From assembly GCA_025618425.1 (NCBI GenBank), contig CM046838.1, positions 3,349,215 to 3,413,214 on the forward strand: DNA of 64,000 nucleotides, written 5' to 3'. The translations under genes were made by a program, and so were the position numbers. Under the pieces are notes generated by a model. It saw only the letters and a program-made list of their open reading frames with translations, was not told the origin of the DNA and did no database searches. Shown one piece after another: positions 1 to 12,764 of this stretch (the first letter of the stretch is position 1; each line of letters opens with the position of its first letter). This stretch comes from Heliocidaris tuberculata. Taxonomy: Eukaryota > Echinodermata > Echinoidea > Camarodonta > Echinometridae.

Positions 1-68
1 ACAACGTAAAAAGAATAATAACCATGACACAGACCATACCCACAACCTGTAAACAAAAGTAGAACAAA

Positions 69-106
69 CAATTCAATTCAATTCAATTCAATTCAATTCA
101 ATTCAT
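69..106. repeat. (AATTC)n microsatellite
   Basis: About seven and a half tandem copies of CAATT. Confidence 0.9.
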
Positions 107-1146
107 TTCATTGGTCCATGATAATATAAAAATACACAGAAAATTAGCCTCCACTGGCTGATAATAAATTAATTACGATAAATTACATACATGGACATGT
201 GAAATAATGAAACATATAAAAGAAGAAAAAGCTGTGCACGTGCTACATGAGTACATTAAAAATCTAAAAATTTAAAAGACAAAAGGCCAACTCCTAGGAC
301 ATTACTTGACAATCTGATCAAGTGGGAAATAAGAATCATGAATAAATTAGGAAAAAGGAAAAGAGAACAGAACAGGGCAAGTAATACAGGAGAATCAGGA
401 GAGGGGACCTTAGAAACCGAAATAGACAGCTGCAGGCAAAGCCATGCATGGTATGGTATGTATGTGTGTGTAGATCGGCCGAGGAAGGTCGCTCAGGGGA
501 AGAGAAAACTAATTATCTAGTGACATTGTTATTGAAGGTGTGAATTGAATTGGGAACAAAAGAAAACCTGAAACGATTGCGAGTGGACTTTGGAACACAA
601 AGGCGAATACCAGAGCGGTTGAAGTTGTAGTAGATATGGAGTGGGTGTGACTTACTTAACTTTAACTGGATATAGGACAGCACAGCTGACCATATTCTAA
701 TCATGGTCATTGGTTACAAAATTACACTGTAATGTAATATTTTACTTAGGCCCAACTACATATACGCATTTCTAACCGAACCCAAATAATTATTAGGGGT
801 TTTATTCATGTTGTTGAACTAGTGAATTATGGTACGAGTACATTTTTACCATTATCATAATGGTAAACATGTATTCGTGTACAGAGATCTATAATCGAGA
901 TACAAAAATGAAATTACTCGATCATTTTTGTGGTTGTCTGCGTTGTTGTCATTAGTATTTCAGTTAGTACCTCGCATTCGCTTACCTTTCCTATCCCCTC
1001 TGTAAATATTTAAGAAATGATTATACAGGTCATTATCGTACCTGACAAAGTGAAGGAGATTTATAAAATAGACCATACTCATACTGTGCTATTAGAATGT
1101 AGGAGAACAGTATTGTTACAATATTTGATAGAGAGAAAGAAAGAAG
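107..1146. other. No gene seen
   Basis: AT-rich sequence with only short chance ORFs; no repeat structure or conserved peptide recognised. Confidence 0.5.
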
Positions 1147-1147
1147 A

Positions 1148-1178
<31 letters not shown>

Positions 1179-1186
1179 CAAAAAAC
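1147..1186. repeat. (AAAAC)n microsatellite
   Basis: Tandem CAAAA units following an A/G-rich stretch. Confidence 0.85.
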
Positions 1187-1563
1187 ACACGCAAGTACAG
1201 CAAGGTTACCAACGAATTATTTTATAAAGTAATGTCTTCGTCGGGATGCTAGAGGGCGCCTTTAAAAATCCCCCAGTGAAAAGTTTGAAGAAAATAACCT
1301 CTCATACCCGGCCCACGAGGCGTCGTTTGCTGACGTTATGACCAAGGAGTTGACCGTACGGTCTTTTGCGCTTCATGAAAGAGTGATGACGTTTAAAAAA
1401 GTGATTGCAAAATGAACAGTGAAAACAATACTGAATGACTTGCATATTGCCTTCACATGCTCGATTAGCGCAGGTACTGCATGACGCAATCGAAAATGAA
1501 GCCTACTGTGATCCGGGCTTTTACAGTATCACAGCTCCGTTTGTATTTTTGAATTTTCTATTT

Positions 1564-1844
1564 ATACACACACACCCACACACACACACGCACACACACC
1601 CACACACACACAGACACACACACACACCCTCACACACATTGACTTGTGGGGAACTGTATTGCTTTCTCCTTTTGTACTTTGTACCCCACAAGCACTTCTC
1701 CTATTGTATTTTGTACCCCACAAGCATGACGGAATAAAGGCCATCATTGTGCTCTTTTGTTTTCTGTACCCCACAAGTGTATCTATGTAAGGGCACACAC
1801 ACACACACGCGCACACCCGCACACACACACACACACACACACCC

Positions 1845-1904
<60 letters not shown>

Positions 1905-2068
1905 TTATTTATTTATTTATATATGCGTGTGTGTGTGTGTATTTATTGTTTGTTATTTACTACATCTCCGAGCAGAACTTCTATTATATATATATATATA
2001 TATATATATGGGTGTGCGTGAGAGTGTGTGTGTGCGTGTGTGTGTGTGAGTGTGTGTGAGTGTGTGTT
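1564..2068. repeat. Compound microsatellite block: (CA)n, (TA)n, (GT)n
   Basis: CA tracts at 1564-1636 and 1794-1843, TA tracts at 1846-1896 and 1984-2009, GT tracts at 1926-1940 and 2010-2068. GTACCCCACAAG occurs three times between them (1681, 1713, 1766). Long peptides here are repeat translations, not genes. Confidence 0.9.
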
Positions 2069-2392
2069 GGTTTAATTCCTACTTGTATATGGCATGCATA
2101 GAGTGTTTATGGCAGTAATTTCATTAGAGATTCAATTCAATAACCGGATACTGGAAAGGTCAAATAAGTCAAAAGTGGGTATAATGTGACGTAGAGTTAT
2201 TGGTCGCTTGATAAACATTTCTCAAGGCTACTGAAAATCCTTAGTCAATGGAAATCGTGTGTCTTTCCGGAGATGCTTTTCATTTCGCAAACTTTTCATA
2301 ATTTCTCCGCTCTGCCGGCAGTTCAGTCACAAAGGGGGAATTAGTTCCCAGCTTCGCGGTAAAGTGAGTTAAGGTGGCAATTATCAGATTTG

Positions 2393-2542
2393 AAAAGGGG
2401 CACTTTTCAGAAGGAGAAAAGGGGCACTTATCAGAAGGGGAAAGGGCACTTATTAGAAAGGAAAAAGAGCACTTTTAGTAGTAAAAAGGGCACTTATCAG
2501 AGAGAAAGGGGGCATTTCTTCAGAAATAAAAAGGGCACTTTT
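2393..2542. repeat. Degenerate minisatellite, about 7 units
   Basis: Units of roughly 20-28 bases built on AAAAGGGGCACTTATCAGAA, most complete at 2393-2500 and ending in a poly-G run at 2562-2572. Confidence 0.8.
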
Positions 2543-2657
2543 GGCCATACTTGAAAAAGTGGGGGGGGGGGGACTGTGCCCCCTAACACAAACCTTGAAA
2601 ACAGTAAAGATTTTCTCAAGTTTTTACAAATCTTGCCTAAAAACCTTTGTTACCTTT

Positions 2658-2698
2658 ATAATAACAACAACAATAATAATAATAATAATAATAATAAC

Positions 2699-2730
<32 letters not shown>

Positions 2731-3382
2731 TAATAATAATAATAATAATGCTTCTTATCAAGCGCTTAAGTCCATCACGCATGATGCTCATGGCGCTTTA
2801 CAAAATACACATATACAAAATAGAGTACAACAATATATACAACAGTTACTTTTCATTGAACGAAGAGCTTAATATAACATACTAAATCCGAATTATTGTT
2901 ACTACGACAGCTTTATGAAATACACGTACATCAGAGATTAACTTAAGGAACAAAAGAAAATTAACATAAGATAAAGAACAAATACAATTAAATTGATTAT
3001 AATCCTAGTGCGATTAAAGAGGTTGACTTAAGGAAGCAAAATCAAGGTACAAGGAAAATAGGGAGCAAATTGCAATTTAATGATTTGAATTACTTGCCAT
3101 TAACTTAATTAGGGCTTATTTAAGATTAACTGTAAAGATACAAGGGTAAATTAATGTAAGGTACAGAACAAATTTCATTTCAATGAATTAGAATAACTAA
3201 GAGAACAGATATGTTTTGAGTAGTTGTTTAAATGAAGTAGTTGAGGAAGCCTGGCGAAGAAGAAGGGGAAGATTGTTCCAGAGAGAGGGGTATGCGATTG
3301 CGGTGCAGTCACTGATTTGTTGCCAACGATATAGTTGCAGTACTCTTTTACACTGTATAATATTAGTCCCTTCTCGCTCCAA
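2658..3382 (-). mobile_element. 3' end of a CR1/L2-like LINE with AAT microsatellite tail
   Basis: On the minus strand, 3382-3197 encodes a peptide with LWNNLPLLLR and SFKQLLKTYLF, matching the typical C-terminal end of CR1/L2/Jockey-group ORF2 proteins, then stops. A 3' UTR of about 440 bases follows, with GCGCCATGAGC and AAGCGCTTGATAAG near its end, finishing in (ATT)n (plus-strand AAT, 2658-2749). Everything upstream is missing, the usual 5' truncation. Clade assignment is tentative. Confidence 0.65.
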
Positions 3383-3425
3383 TTCTTGTCACCTCTTCCC
3401 TCCCCAACTCCTCTCTCTCCCTCTC

Positions 3426-3430
<5 letters not shown>

Positions 3431-3505
<75 letters not shown>
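3431..3505. repeat. (TC)n microsatellite
   Basis: About 37 uninterrupted TC dinucleotides. Confidence 0.95.
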
Positions 3506-3509
<4 letters not shown>

Positions 3510-3757
3510 CTCTTCACTTCCCTGCTCAACATTAATCTTACTTGTACTATATGTTGAGCTTTCAGGAATGAGTAAACCATTAGTATTACTTCTTTTTCAG
3601 GTAAACACTCACAGGAAACAGACCGAAAACGATGCTGCTACATTGCTTTAAAAATATATATGATGAAGTAAAACATAAGTTGAGTACACGGAATGGGGTA
3701 GCGTTGTGAAATTTAAAAAAAAAAGAAGAAAAAAAAAATGCATAGAAGTCATTGGAC

Positions 3758-3955
3758 ATGTTGGAATGGGTTTATTATGTATTACATAAGATTAATGGTG
3801 TATTGTAAGGATTTAAAAATTAGTAATCAAAATGATTACAAATCGACCCAATCTTGCTAAAAATCATTTAAAAGGAAAATGACTGCATAGAAGTATGGAT
3901 ATATGGGCTACAAACACATCACAATTCATTATTCAAAATATGATTTATAACTGGT
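3758..3955 (+). repeat. Interspersed repeat, family also at 40196-40556 and 19205-19580
   Basis: Shares a divergent core with 40196-40400 (a GACCCAATCT core followed by GGATATATGGGCTA here and GGGTATATGGGACTA there). No coding potential; probably an old MITE or retroposon fragment. Confidence 0.5.
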
Positions 3956-4067
3956 ATACTCAGTAACTTACTGACTGAGGTTGAAACCAAATGTGTCGTT
4001 AATGGTCATGGCAATCGTGGTCACAAGATCAGCGTGGATTAGCATCGACAAGGAATTTCGTTTTGTC

Positions 4068-4345
4068 TACAGCTATTTTGTGAGGCAATGTCATTTTCAA
4101 AATTTGCTACTTTGTCATGCTTATGCTTATGACAGGGAGAAATTTGCATAAGACGGCTTCCCATATGCAGGCAGCTTAGTTGATAAACGCATGACTACTC
4201 TTGCTTTGAAAACGGAGACAAAATCAATGAAATGAGATTGTATGGAAAGTCGTTATGCGCAAATTTCTCGCTGCTTCAAGCATGACTACGGTTGCAAAAG
4301 TAGCAAATTTTGAAAATGACATTGCCTCGCAAAAATAGCCGTAGT
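4068..4345. repeat. Foldback repeat with ~90-bp arms
   Basis: The arm at 4068-4157 (GCTATTTTGTGAGGCAATGT onward) is the reverse complement, with mismatches, of 4250-4345. About 95 bases lie between them. Likely a non-autonomous DNA element; target duplication not identified. Confidence 0.7.
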
Positions 4346-4387
4346 ATCAGAACGCCTTTCCCAAATTAAATTGGCGTCGTCTAACTC

Positions 4388-4408
4388 GGGGGGGGGGGGG
4401 GGGGGGGG
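4388..4408. repeat. Poly-G tract (21 bp)
   Basis: Uninterrupted G run. The following bases to 5276 are AT-rich with no gene seen. Confidence 0.9.
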
Positions 4409-5284
4409 AATTAAACGAAATAGAACAAAAACTAATGTTATAGTGTGCTAGTTATTGAAAGTGCAGCTCTCATTCTTTCTGAGCCATCCTGTATATACCT
4501 CTCATTTAATCCACATAGCTATATTGTGCTTTGAATGGTGTCTCATCACTCACCGGATCAACATCAATGTGCCATTGACTGAGAAGGAAATGATAAACGG
4601 GATCTTTCTTGACGAAAGCTATTTGAAAATCTTATCAAATCTATTTCCTCGCTCCTTATCCATTATTATGTGCACCAGTGGAGTCCAGTGGTGCAACTGT
4701 TCCAAGGAGGGTGGGGGGTGATAAAGGCACCAAGATGGCACTTGCGGAAAACACCGTCGTATTCATGGTATTGGAGATGAATTTGAGATTTTTAAGATTA
4801 TGAAACTCATTTAAAGACTTTCTAAACCTATATTTCGTATATTTCAAAAGCATTTCAGTGAGAAATTTTCACTTGTATTAATTTTGTCAAAATGTTCAAC
4901 AACTGATTGATTCTAAAATTATTTCCAGCATTGCAATGTTTAAAAGATTTCATAGATTAATTTTATAGATCCAAAACTCATCTGTTCCTTCATTCAAGGC
5001 AAACATTTTCTCAAAATTTAATAAAAATGTGGATAAGTTATAGCATTTTTTGTCTGAATAAAATAACATAAAATAAACAAACATTTTGGTAAAACGATAG
5101 TTAACGTATAACATATTTATAAAAATAAACTTGAATTCATGTCTTAAAGTTTTTCTTTCCCCCACAAACTACTTTTGCATCAAAACTCGCAGCGCAAAAG
5201 ATTTTTCTGCAACTGCCTACAAAAAAATGTCCTAAAAATTCCCTATAGATGGCGCTAGACCACTTTTATCAGCGCTATCCATAC

Positions 5285-7610
5285 CTCGTTTGAGAAAGGT
5301 GAACTGTCTACCACACAGAAACAGGGTGTTATAACTATAATTAAAAAAGAAGATAAAAACCCTTTATATATTCGTAATTACAGACCAATTACCCTTCTAA
5401 ATGTTGACTATAAACTATTGTCTAAAGTTTTGGCTGAGAGAATAAAGAAGGTCATAGAAGAGGTGATACATGTAGATCAGGTGGGTTTTCTGCCTGGTAG
5501 GAATATTGGAGAAGCTGTAAGAATTATTGATGATGTTATATTTTACACAAAGATATACAATGTACAAGGTTTTTTGTAACAATTGATTTTGAGAAAGCTT
5601 TCGACACCGTTTCACACTCATATATGAAAGTATTAATTAAAAAATATGGTCTTGGTTCATATTTTTGTAGATGGATAGAAATATTGTATAATAATGTAGT
5701 TAGCTGTGTCATGAATGGGGGTTTTTCCGCAGGTTATTTTGAAATAGGTAGGGGTGTAAGACAAGGAGATCCTTTGTCTCCATATTTATTTTTGTTAATC
5801 ATAGAAACATTAGCATCGGTTATTAGGAATGAACAAAACTTGAAGGGTATTACAATAGGCAATATAGAAATGAAGTTAGTAATGTATGCAGACGATTGCT
5901 CCATTTTTTTGAAAGATACAGAAGATATGAAAATCTTAGAAAAAATAATGGATTCCTTCTCCCAAGTATCTGGTTTGAAAATTAATAAGGACAAAACACA
6001 TATTATGAAGTTGGGTTCTTCTGGTCAAAGTAATGATGATTTTTCCAGTATTACGTTGGGTAAGATGGTTTCATTTGTTAAAGTACTAGGGGTATACTTT
6101 TCCTTAGATATTAATGTTAAAGAAGAAATGAATTATAAAGAAATACTGAGCAAAATAAAAAGATTGTTAGGGTGGTGGAAGCAAAGAGATCTAACACTTT
6201 TTGGGAAAATTCAATTAGTAAAAGTTTTTGCAATTTCTAAATTATTATATGTGTCTTCTATAATGACAGTACCATCATGGGTTTTTAAGGAAATGGAGGT
6301 AATCTGTTTTAATTTTATATGGAATGGCCACGATAAAATAAAAAGGAATATTTTATATATGAACTATGACACCGGGGGTTTAAAAATGTTGAACTTTAAG
6401 TATATGGTTTGCGCTCAACGTGTAATGTGGATTAAGAGACTTCTTTATGGCAATAATAACATGAAATGGAAACAGTTTTTTGATTATACATTTAAAAAGG
6501 TAGGGGGAAGGTTGATATTTCTCTGCAATTACAATTGCAATTCCATTAATATTAAAGTACCCGATCTCTACTTGGAATTTTTGAATATCTGGAATTATTT
6601 ACAAGAGAAACAATTTATTGTCAAAGAAACACATGATGAAAATCAAATTATCTTTAACAATACTCTTATTAAAGGTAGGATTTTTCATTTTAATGAAAAA
6701 ATATTTGATGCTAACATTTTTCAAGTGAAACATCTGATTGACGCAGAAGGTAATATCAGATCAGGGGATTATTTTATAAGGAAAGGTCTAAATGTAGACG
6801 ATATATTTTTCCTTAATGATGTATATACTAAGTTACCAGTTTCTTGGAAGGTGAAAAGAAGAAAAGATGATACTTTGAATGACACTCTTGACTTTTCCAA
6901 CATTTATTTTAATATTAACAAAAGAGTCTACTCCTTTGAGTCTCTGTCTTCCAAAATGCTCTACAACATTTTTATTGGTACATTACAGGATTCCTTTGTT
7001 TTTAAACATCCAGAGGTATTAGCTTTAAATCTGGATAAGTCAGCAGTAGCAACATGTTTTTCAATTCCCAGATTTTGTACTCTAGATTGGAAGTTAAGGG
7101 AATTTCAGTACAAGCTTTTACATAGCGTTGTATTTTGTAATGATAAACTATACGCATTTGGACTAACTCAATCAAATTTATGCTCATTTTGTAAAAAAGA
7201 TATAGAAACATATTGCCATGTCTTCTTTAAATGTAAAGAAGTGTCAAGTATATGGAAGGAGGTGGGAAATGAATTAAAAATGTTTCAGCTACTTAATCTA
7301 CAATGGATTGATGTGTTACTGGACTTTAGAGTTGATATGAAAGACAATATATTACTTAATCATGTACTGATTATGGTCAAATATATGATTTACAATAGTC
7401 GTAAAAATGGAAGGGTTCCTACTAGTAAAGATATATGTAAGGCTGTAAAGAACTCCGAAAAAATTGAATATGAAAAGGCAAGAATAAAGGACAAACTAAC
7501 ACTACATTTTAAAAAATGGGAAAATTTCACTCCTTAAAAGGAGTGAGGCGTATTATATCAGACATATGCATGTTTGTGTATGTGTGTATGTATATGTATG
7601 TGTATATGTG

Positions 7611-7663
<53 letters not shown>

Positions 7664-8282
7664 GTATGTGTATATGTGTATATGTATGTATATGTTTATT
7701 TAATTTAATATCTATATATCTACTTATATGATTATTTCTATATTCAAAAAAAATAATTATTGGAATTATTATTATTACTATTATTGTTGTTGTTTTTGTT
7801 ATTATTATTAATAATAATAGTAATAATAATGATAAATGTCTTCATTTATGTCTTCTTCTCCTCCTCACTCCCTCACTTTCTCATTGATCCAACCACTTAA
7901 TTGTTAGTATTGTGTTTTTATTATTGCAACAGTATGGTTACAGAACTCCACTGATATAAGAAATACTATATAATAAATAATGTTAAATAAAATCGAAGAA
8001 TTGAAAATGCACTGCATGTAGTTTATCCTATATATGTAAAGATGACAGTTTGACTTATCATGTATACTATGGGTTATAAAGCAGCACCTTCACCTTTTTT
8101 CTTATCTATCTTTTAAAATCTTTATTCAGATTGCAGATTTTGCATTGTATTATTTGTTTCGGATTGAATTATGTATTGTGTTTACAATGTATGAAAAAAT
8201 AATGTATCTCTGTACAATTTTCTCGTCTGAATATCTGAATAAAGGCAAAAAAGCATTTAAAAAAAAAAAAAAAAAAAAAAAA
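5285..8282 (+). mobile_element. L1/Tx1-like LINE, 5'-truncated, with poly(A) tail
   Basis: The element starts inside the RT domain and ends in AATAAA (about 8239) plus a long poly-A run. The bases ATCCATAC occur immediately before it (5277-5284) and after the A-run (8283-8290), an 8-bp target duplication that fixes both ends. The 3' UTR holds TATG/TA microsatellites (7560-7710) and an ATT-rich stretch (7750-7840). Truncation explains the missing ORF1 and endonuclease. Confidence 0.88.
5286..7537 (+). pseudogene. LINE ORF2 fragment: reverse transcriptase and C-terminal CCHC domain, one frameshift
   Basis: The first segment (5286-5576) encodes RT finger motifs (NYRPITLLNVDYK, QVGFLPGRN). It runs into TAA at 5577 after a run of six T (5570-5575); one extra T would restore the frame. 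The second segment (to 7537) continues with motif A (TIDFEKAFD), motif B (GVRQGDPLSPYLF) and the catalytic YADD at 5885-5896. It ends after a CCHC-type zinc motif near 7180-7230. The IKRN and GGL motifs downstream of RT fit the L1/Tx1 clade. Apart from the frameshift the frame is intact for 637 codons, so the insertion is young. Confidence 0.85.
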
Positions 8283-8315
8283 ATCCATACAGAGCGCGTT
8301 GTATGTATATATAGG

Positions 8316-9480
8316 CCAGGAGGCTGTCCCGAAATAGTCACCCCATTTTACACATAAGATTTGACCCCGTAAAGTTACTTAGACCATCTAAGTCATTGAC
8401 AAAAAGGTTGTCAGCCTGACTGTAGCCGCAAAAAACAATTTTCTTACCTTCTGACTATGATCATTCAAAAGCGTTTCATTCAATTCACTTTAAATTTTCA
8501 TAACACAATTTTGAGTATAATAATCTTCAGGTGCTATTTGGTGTTACTTGGCCTTCTGGTTATTAAGTTATTAAATTGTGAAAAATGTATTGCTTTCTCA
8601 AAAGTAGCCAAAAAATATTGTCAGGATTATGTAAACACACCCATTCTCCATCTTCACCTGTTTGACAAAGCATAATAGAAGAGCTTTTCAGGTATATGTG
8701 ATATGTGACTGCCAGGCTGAAATGTAATATTCATGTGTTAATTGCACAGATACCAAGCAAGCTCTCTATTATGCCTTGTCAGATGGTCAATGGCTGTGTT
8801 TACATAATCCTGACAATATTTTTTGGCTTCTTTTGAGAAAGCAATACATTTTTCACAATTTTAAAACTTATTAACCAAAATACCAATTACCACCAAATTG
8901 CACCTCAAGAAGATTATTATACTCAAAATTATGTTATGAAAATTTAAAGTGAATTGAATGAAACGCTTCAATCATAGTAGGTAAGAAAATGGTTTTTATT
9001 TGCATACAGAGCATTTTTTTGGGGGGGGGGCAAAGCATTGTCAAAGGGCACTTTGGGGTTTTCATTTCAGGGGGTCTGACACCCCCTTCCCGATGGACAA
9101 TTTTGTCAGTTTTTATATTTTTGGAATGTACATCCATAGCTCTTCCTTCTGACAAAATTTGGTCTCTGGGCTTTAAGGGGAAAAATTTACCCCAATTTTT
9201 AGGGGCCGTCTGACACCCCATCCCGACAGAAATTTTTGTCAGTTTTTTGTGTTTTGCAATGTCCAGTCATACTACTTCCTACTGACAAAGTTTGGTGCAT
9301 GTGTGAGATGGTGTGAAATCGACCCGACTTTGGGGTCCCTTTTGGGGGTTCTGGGGGCTTAACCAGGCGGCTACGGTCAGGCTGACAACCTTTTTGTCAA
9401 TGACTTAGATGGTCTAAGTAGCTTTAAGGGGTCAAATCTTCTGGGTAAAATGGGGTGACTATTTCGGGACAGGCTCCCAG
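8316..9480. mobile_element. Long-arm foldback element
   Basis: 8316-8640 pairs in inverted orientation with 8800-8985 and 9372-9480. The tips are close to GGAGGCTGTCCCGAAATAGT. The right arm is interrupted at ~8990-9370 by a poly-G run and two diverged copies of a segment containing GTCTGACACCCC and TGTCAGTTTTT. A further copy of the left tip lies at 32246-32323. No transposase. It sits 25 bp downstream of the LINE. Confidence 0.78.
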
Positions 9481-10012
9481 ACTAATAGCTCTGACTTTTA
9501 TCAGGATCTCCTCTGTCTGAATGCTTAGTGCTCCTCCTACTTCTCCCAAAAGTGGAGGGGGGGGGGGGGGTCTGTTGCACCAGGCCTACATTCTAATACT
9601 AGCTAACAACTTTTTCTTCCTAAGACAACTCTTCTTTCCATTTTTAAAAGTCTTTCCTTGCCCATCAAGAACAGATACACCCTGATAACTGACTTTTCAA
9701 TAAAAATGAAGGTAAACATTAATTTATTGCTCTTAAAACCTTATAGATTATGGATAGTTTCTACTTTCTAAGACTGATTTTCTCATGCATTAAGCTAATC
9801 CGATCGATTTTTAGAACGTTAGTAGGTATTAAAATTAAATCTGTACATACTCAGGCTGACAATATTTTATGAATTATTATATTATAATTCATAGAATGAA
9901 CATATCCACAAATTTTCAGTCGAAACGAAAATTAGGCGAAGACTTTTGCTCGCATGCAAATAGTTATGAGTCCATCGTGCTGTTGCTAATTATGGCCTTG
10001 CTGTCAGCATGA
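9481..10012. other. No gene seen; one poly-G run
   Basis: Poly-G at about 9557-9570, otherwise AT-rich sequence without recognisable structure. Confidence 0.5.
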
Positions 10013-10319
10013 TGAGTGGCGGATCTTGTCTTGCCGAATTATGGCACTAAGGGGGGGGGGGCACTTGCCCCTAACCCCTCTTTTAAAACCAAAGTGTATA
10101 TTGTATTTTGGGGGGGATTGAGCCCCCCCCCCGTTTGTTGTTGTTGTTGTTGTTGTTGTTTATCATAAAAATTTGAAGGACACTTAAAAGACCCCAAAAT
10201 GTGTGATGACCTTTTTTTTCTCTTTTTTTTTCTTTTTTTTTTTGGGAGGGGGGGGCTTGTCGGGACATTTTCTGTGATTTGTCCCCCCCCCCCCTACAAC
10301 ATCCTGGATCAGCCCCTGA
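10013..10319. mobile_element. Poly-G-bearing MITE with GGCGGATC ends
   Basis: Left end AGTGGCGGATCTTG, right end CCTGGATCAGCCCCTG, with internal G and C homopolymers and a (TTG)n tract. Same end family as 10834-10933, 12937-13271 and 13465-13622. No clear target duplication. Confidence 0.55.
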
Positions 10320-10524
10320 ATGGAACTACAAGTAAATAAAAATAAGAATTTATAAAGGCATCAACCCCCTCGTGAAAAAGCACCCTTACGCCTATGATCT
10401 ATGATACCAAGAGTGCAATAATTTTAATCAAAATATAATTTCCAGTATCTTTATTAGTAGTAGATCTAGTAGTAGTAGAAGTATCATTATTTTCATTTTC
10501 ATTACTATTATTGTTATCATTATT

Positions 10525-10563
10525 ATTATTATTAATATTATTATTATTATTATTATTATTATT

Positions 10564-10598
<35 letters not shown>

Positions 10599-10680
10599 TA
10601 TTATTATTTTATTGTTATAATTGTTTTCATTATTCTTGTTATTACTATTATTATTATTATTACTATTATTATTATTAATA
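10525..10680. repeat. (ATT)n/(ATC)n microsatellite
   Basis: Imperfect trinucleotide tracts ATT, ATC and again ATT. Confidence 0.9.
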
Positions 10681-10833
10681 GCTTGCCTCTAGAGAACTTG
10701 ATTGATCAATAATGTGGTACCATCCCGTGGGGGGGGGGGGGGCACTCGACCACCAAAGTGGTAGGTATGTGCCGCCGGCAAGATAAAAAAGGGGGCTTCG
10801 GAACTAGCGTATCATAAAAAGGATGGTCTTCGG

Positions 10834-10933
10834 CAGGGGCTGATCCAGGATTTTGTAAAAGAGGAGGCACAGAGCCGGAAAAGTACAAGGGAGATTTACG
10901 GGCCGGTTTTCCCCCTATGTAGATCCGCCACTG
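10834..10933. mobile_element. 100-bp hAT-like MITE
   Basis: Ends CAGGGGCTGATC and GATCCGCCACTG are near-perfect inverted repeats, flanked by a perfect 8-bp duplication GTCTTCGG (10826-10833 and 10934-10941). CAG ends with an 8-bp duplication are the hAT signature. Confidence 0.82.
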
Positions 10934-11092
10934 GTCTTCGGAACTAACATTTTGGGAAAAGGGGGTCTTTGCAACTGGATTACAATATAGCCTAAATATG
11001 ATGCTACGGAACTGGTTCCCACAACTCCCATTAGCAAATACGCTGTGTGTCATGGTGTGTGTATTCATATAAGCATGCAGGGTTAATAGTAA

Positions 11093-11331
11093 GACCTGTT
11101 CACAAAGTTATTCAAATCATTTATGAATGTTTCTATCCTGGAGACCTATAGTAACGAGGTAGGCTATATCCATTAACCTTTTATTAATGAATGAACTACA
11201 ATACTTGGAATCAAGTTTGCATACATTACTTGTTGCTATGTCTGACAATACTCTTACAGGCTTTCAGGTTGTCAAGAACAACCTTTGTTTTAAAAGTATG
11301 CAAAAAAATTGAATATATTTGTGAACAGGAT
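11093..11331. mobile_element. MITE with GACCTGTTCACAAA ends, copy 1
   Basis: Inverted ends GACCTGTTCACAAA / TTTGTGAACAGG, and an internal sequence matching the copy at 25194-25430 in opposite orientation. Confidence 0.8.
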
Positions 11332-11673
11332 ATTTGCATGCAGCGCTCAGCATGAATGAAAACTGAAATTCCTTTTGGTGGGTTGGAACCGGATTGGAAG
11401 CAATGGGAAAGCCCGGAGGAATTAAACACCTGGAATGAAACTCGTTTTCAACTTTTCACCAAAAATGATATTCTTCGAAACCGGGCCGGGTTGCGCCATG
11501 ACGGCCGGAATGACGGAGAAAAAAAGAAGGGGGGAAAAAAAAGCGGTGCTTTGGAACGGTTTTCTCTCTTCTTTTTCTCCAAAATAAAATAAAATGTATG
11601 CTTTGGAACGGAAATTTGAGTGTAAAAATGGGGGTTTTCTGGGCGGCACATACCCACGGCACACTATATACTG

Positions 11674-12764
11674 AGTTTTAAGAATGATTATAGTTCCTCT
11701 GGTATTTCCTTGAATTTCATGTAAATGTGGCTTACATGTAATTTGAGACTGTGAAAAAGATTAATGATGGCTCAAAAAGTGGAAGGGACCCCGCATAAAT
11801 CCGCGGGAATATGCATGCTTTTGGCCTTCCAGCTCCCATAGGTCATGTAGGTTAACACGCAAAAACAGTGATTTTTGAATGATTATAATTCCCCCAGAAT
11901 TAAATCAAAATTTTGAAAAATTTGACTTAAATAAAATTTAAAGCTCTGAAAATGTATGATTAAGTCTCAACTAGTCGAACAGACCCCCGCATAAATCCCA
12001 GGGAATATGCATGCTTTTGACCCCAAAAAAGTCTCGCCTGTCATAGGTTTACATGCGAAAACAAGGAATTTTAGGACTATTATAATTCCCATAGTTTTTA
12101 TTTGAAAATATAAAAACTGTGATTTACATGTAATTTGAGGCTTGAACAAGCTTACTGAAGGCTCAAAAAATTGAAAAGACCCCACATAAATCCCGGGGAA
12201 TATGCATGCTTTTGACCTAAAAAGTCTCACCTGCCATAGGTTTACACGCGAAAACAAGGAATATTAGGATGATTATAATTCCCATAGTTTTTATTTGAAA
12301 ATATAAAAACTGTGATTTACATGAAATTCAAAGCTCTGAAAAGGTATAATTAAGGCTCGATGAGTCCAGTAAACCCCCCATAAATCCCCGGGAATATGCA
12401 TGCTTTTGGCCTTCCAGCTCCCATAGGTTAACACATGAAAAGAGGGATTTTTAAATGATTTTAATTCCCCTATATAGTATTTACTTGAAATTATGAAAAA
12501 TGTAATTTACATGAAATTTAAAGCTCTAAAAGGGTATAACTAAGGCTCGATTAGTCATTTAAACCTCGCATAAATCCCCGGCAATATGCATGCTTTTGGC
12601 CTTCCAGCTCCCATAGGATAACACATGCATGAAAACAAGGGTTTTGAAATGATTTTAATTCCCCTAGTATTTATTTGAAATGATGAAAAATGTGATTTAC
12701 ATGAAATTTAAAGCTCTGAAAGGGAATAATTAAGGCTCGATGAGTCCAATAAACCCCCCATAAA
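11674..12764. repeat. Satellite-like tandem array, ~190-196 bp unit, about 5.5 copies
   Basis: AATATGCATGCTTTTG recurs at 11808, 12004, 12199, 12393 and 12583. Each unit also holds ATAAATCCC, GCTCCCATAGGT, TTTACATG and AAAGCTCTGAAA. Units differ by 10-20 percent, so the array is old or slowly homogenised. Confidence 0.9.

Noticed and set aside
1343..1360. CAAGGAGT flanked by TGAC at 1343-1360, possible half of the hairpin micro-element
   Set aside because: Only one arm is present and the flanking repeat is 4-5 bases, within chance.
1435..2059. Several ~100-codon ORFs on both strands
   Set aside because: They are translations of CA/GT/TA microsatellites (His/Thr, Tyr/Ile, Val/Cys repeats).
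3216..3580. ORFs rich in Ser-Leu or Arg-Glu
   Set aside because: Produced by the (TC)n tract; only the LINE-like part on the minus strand (3197-3382) is meaningful.
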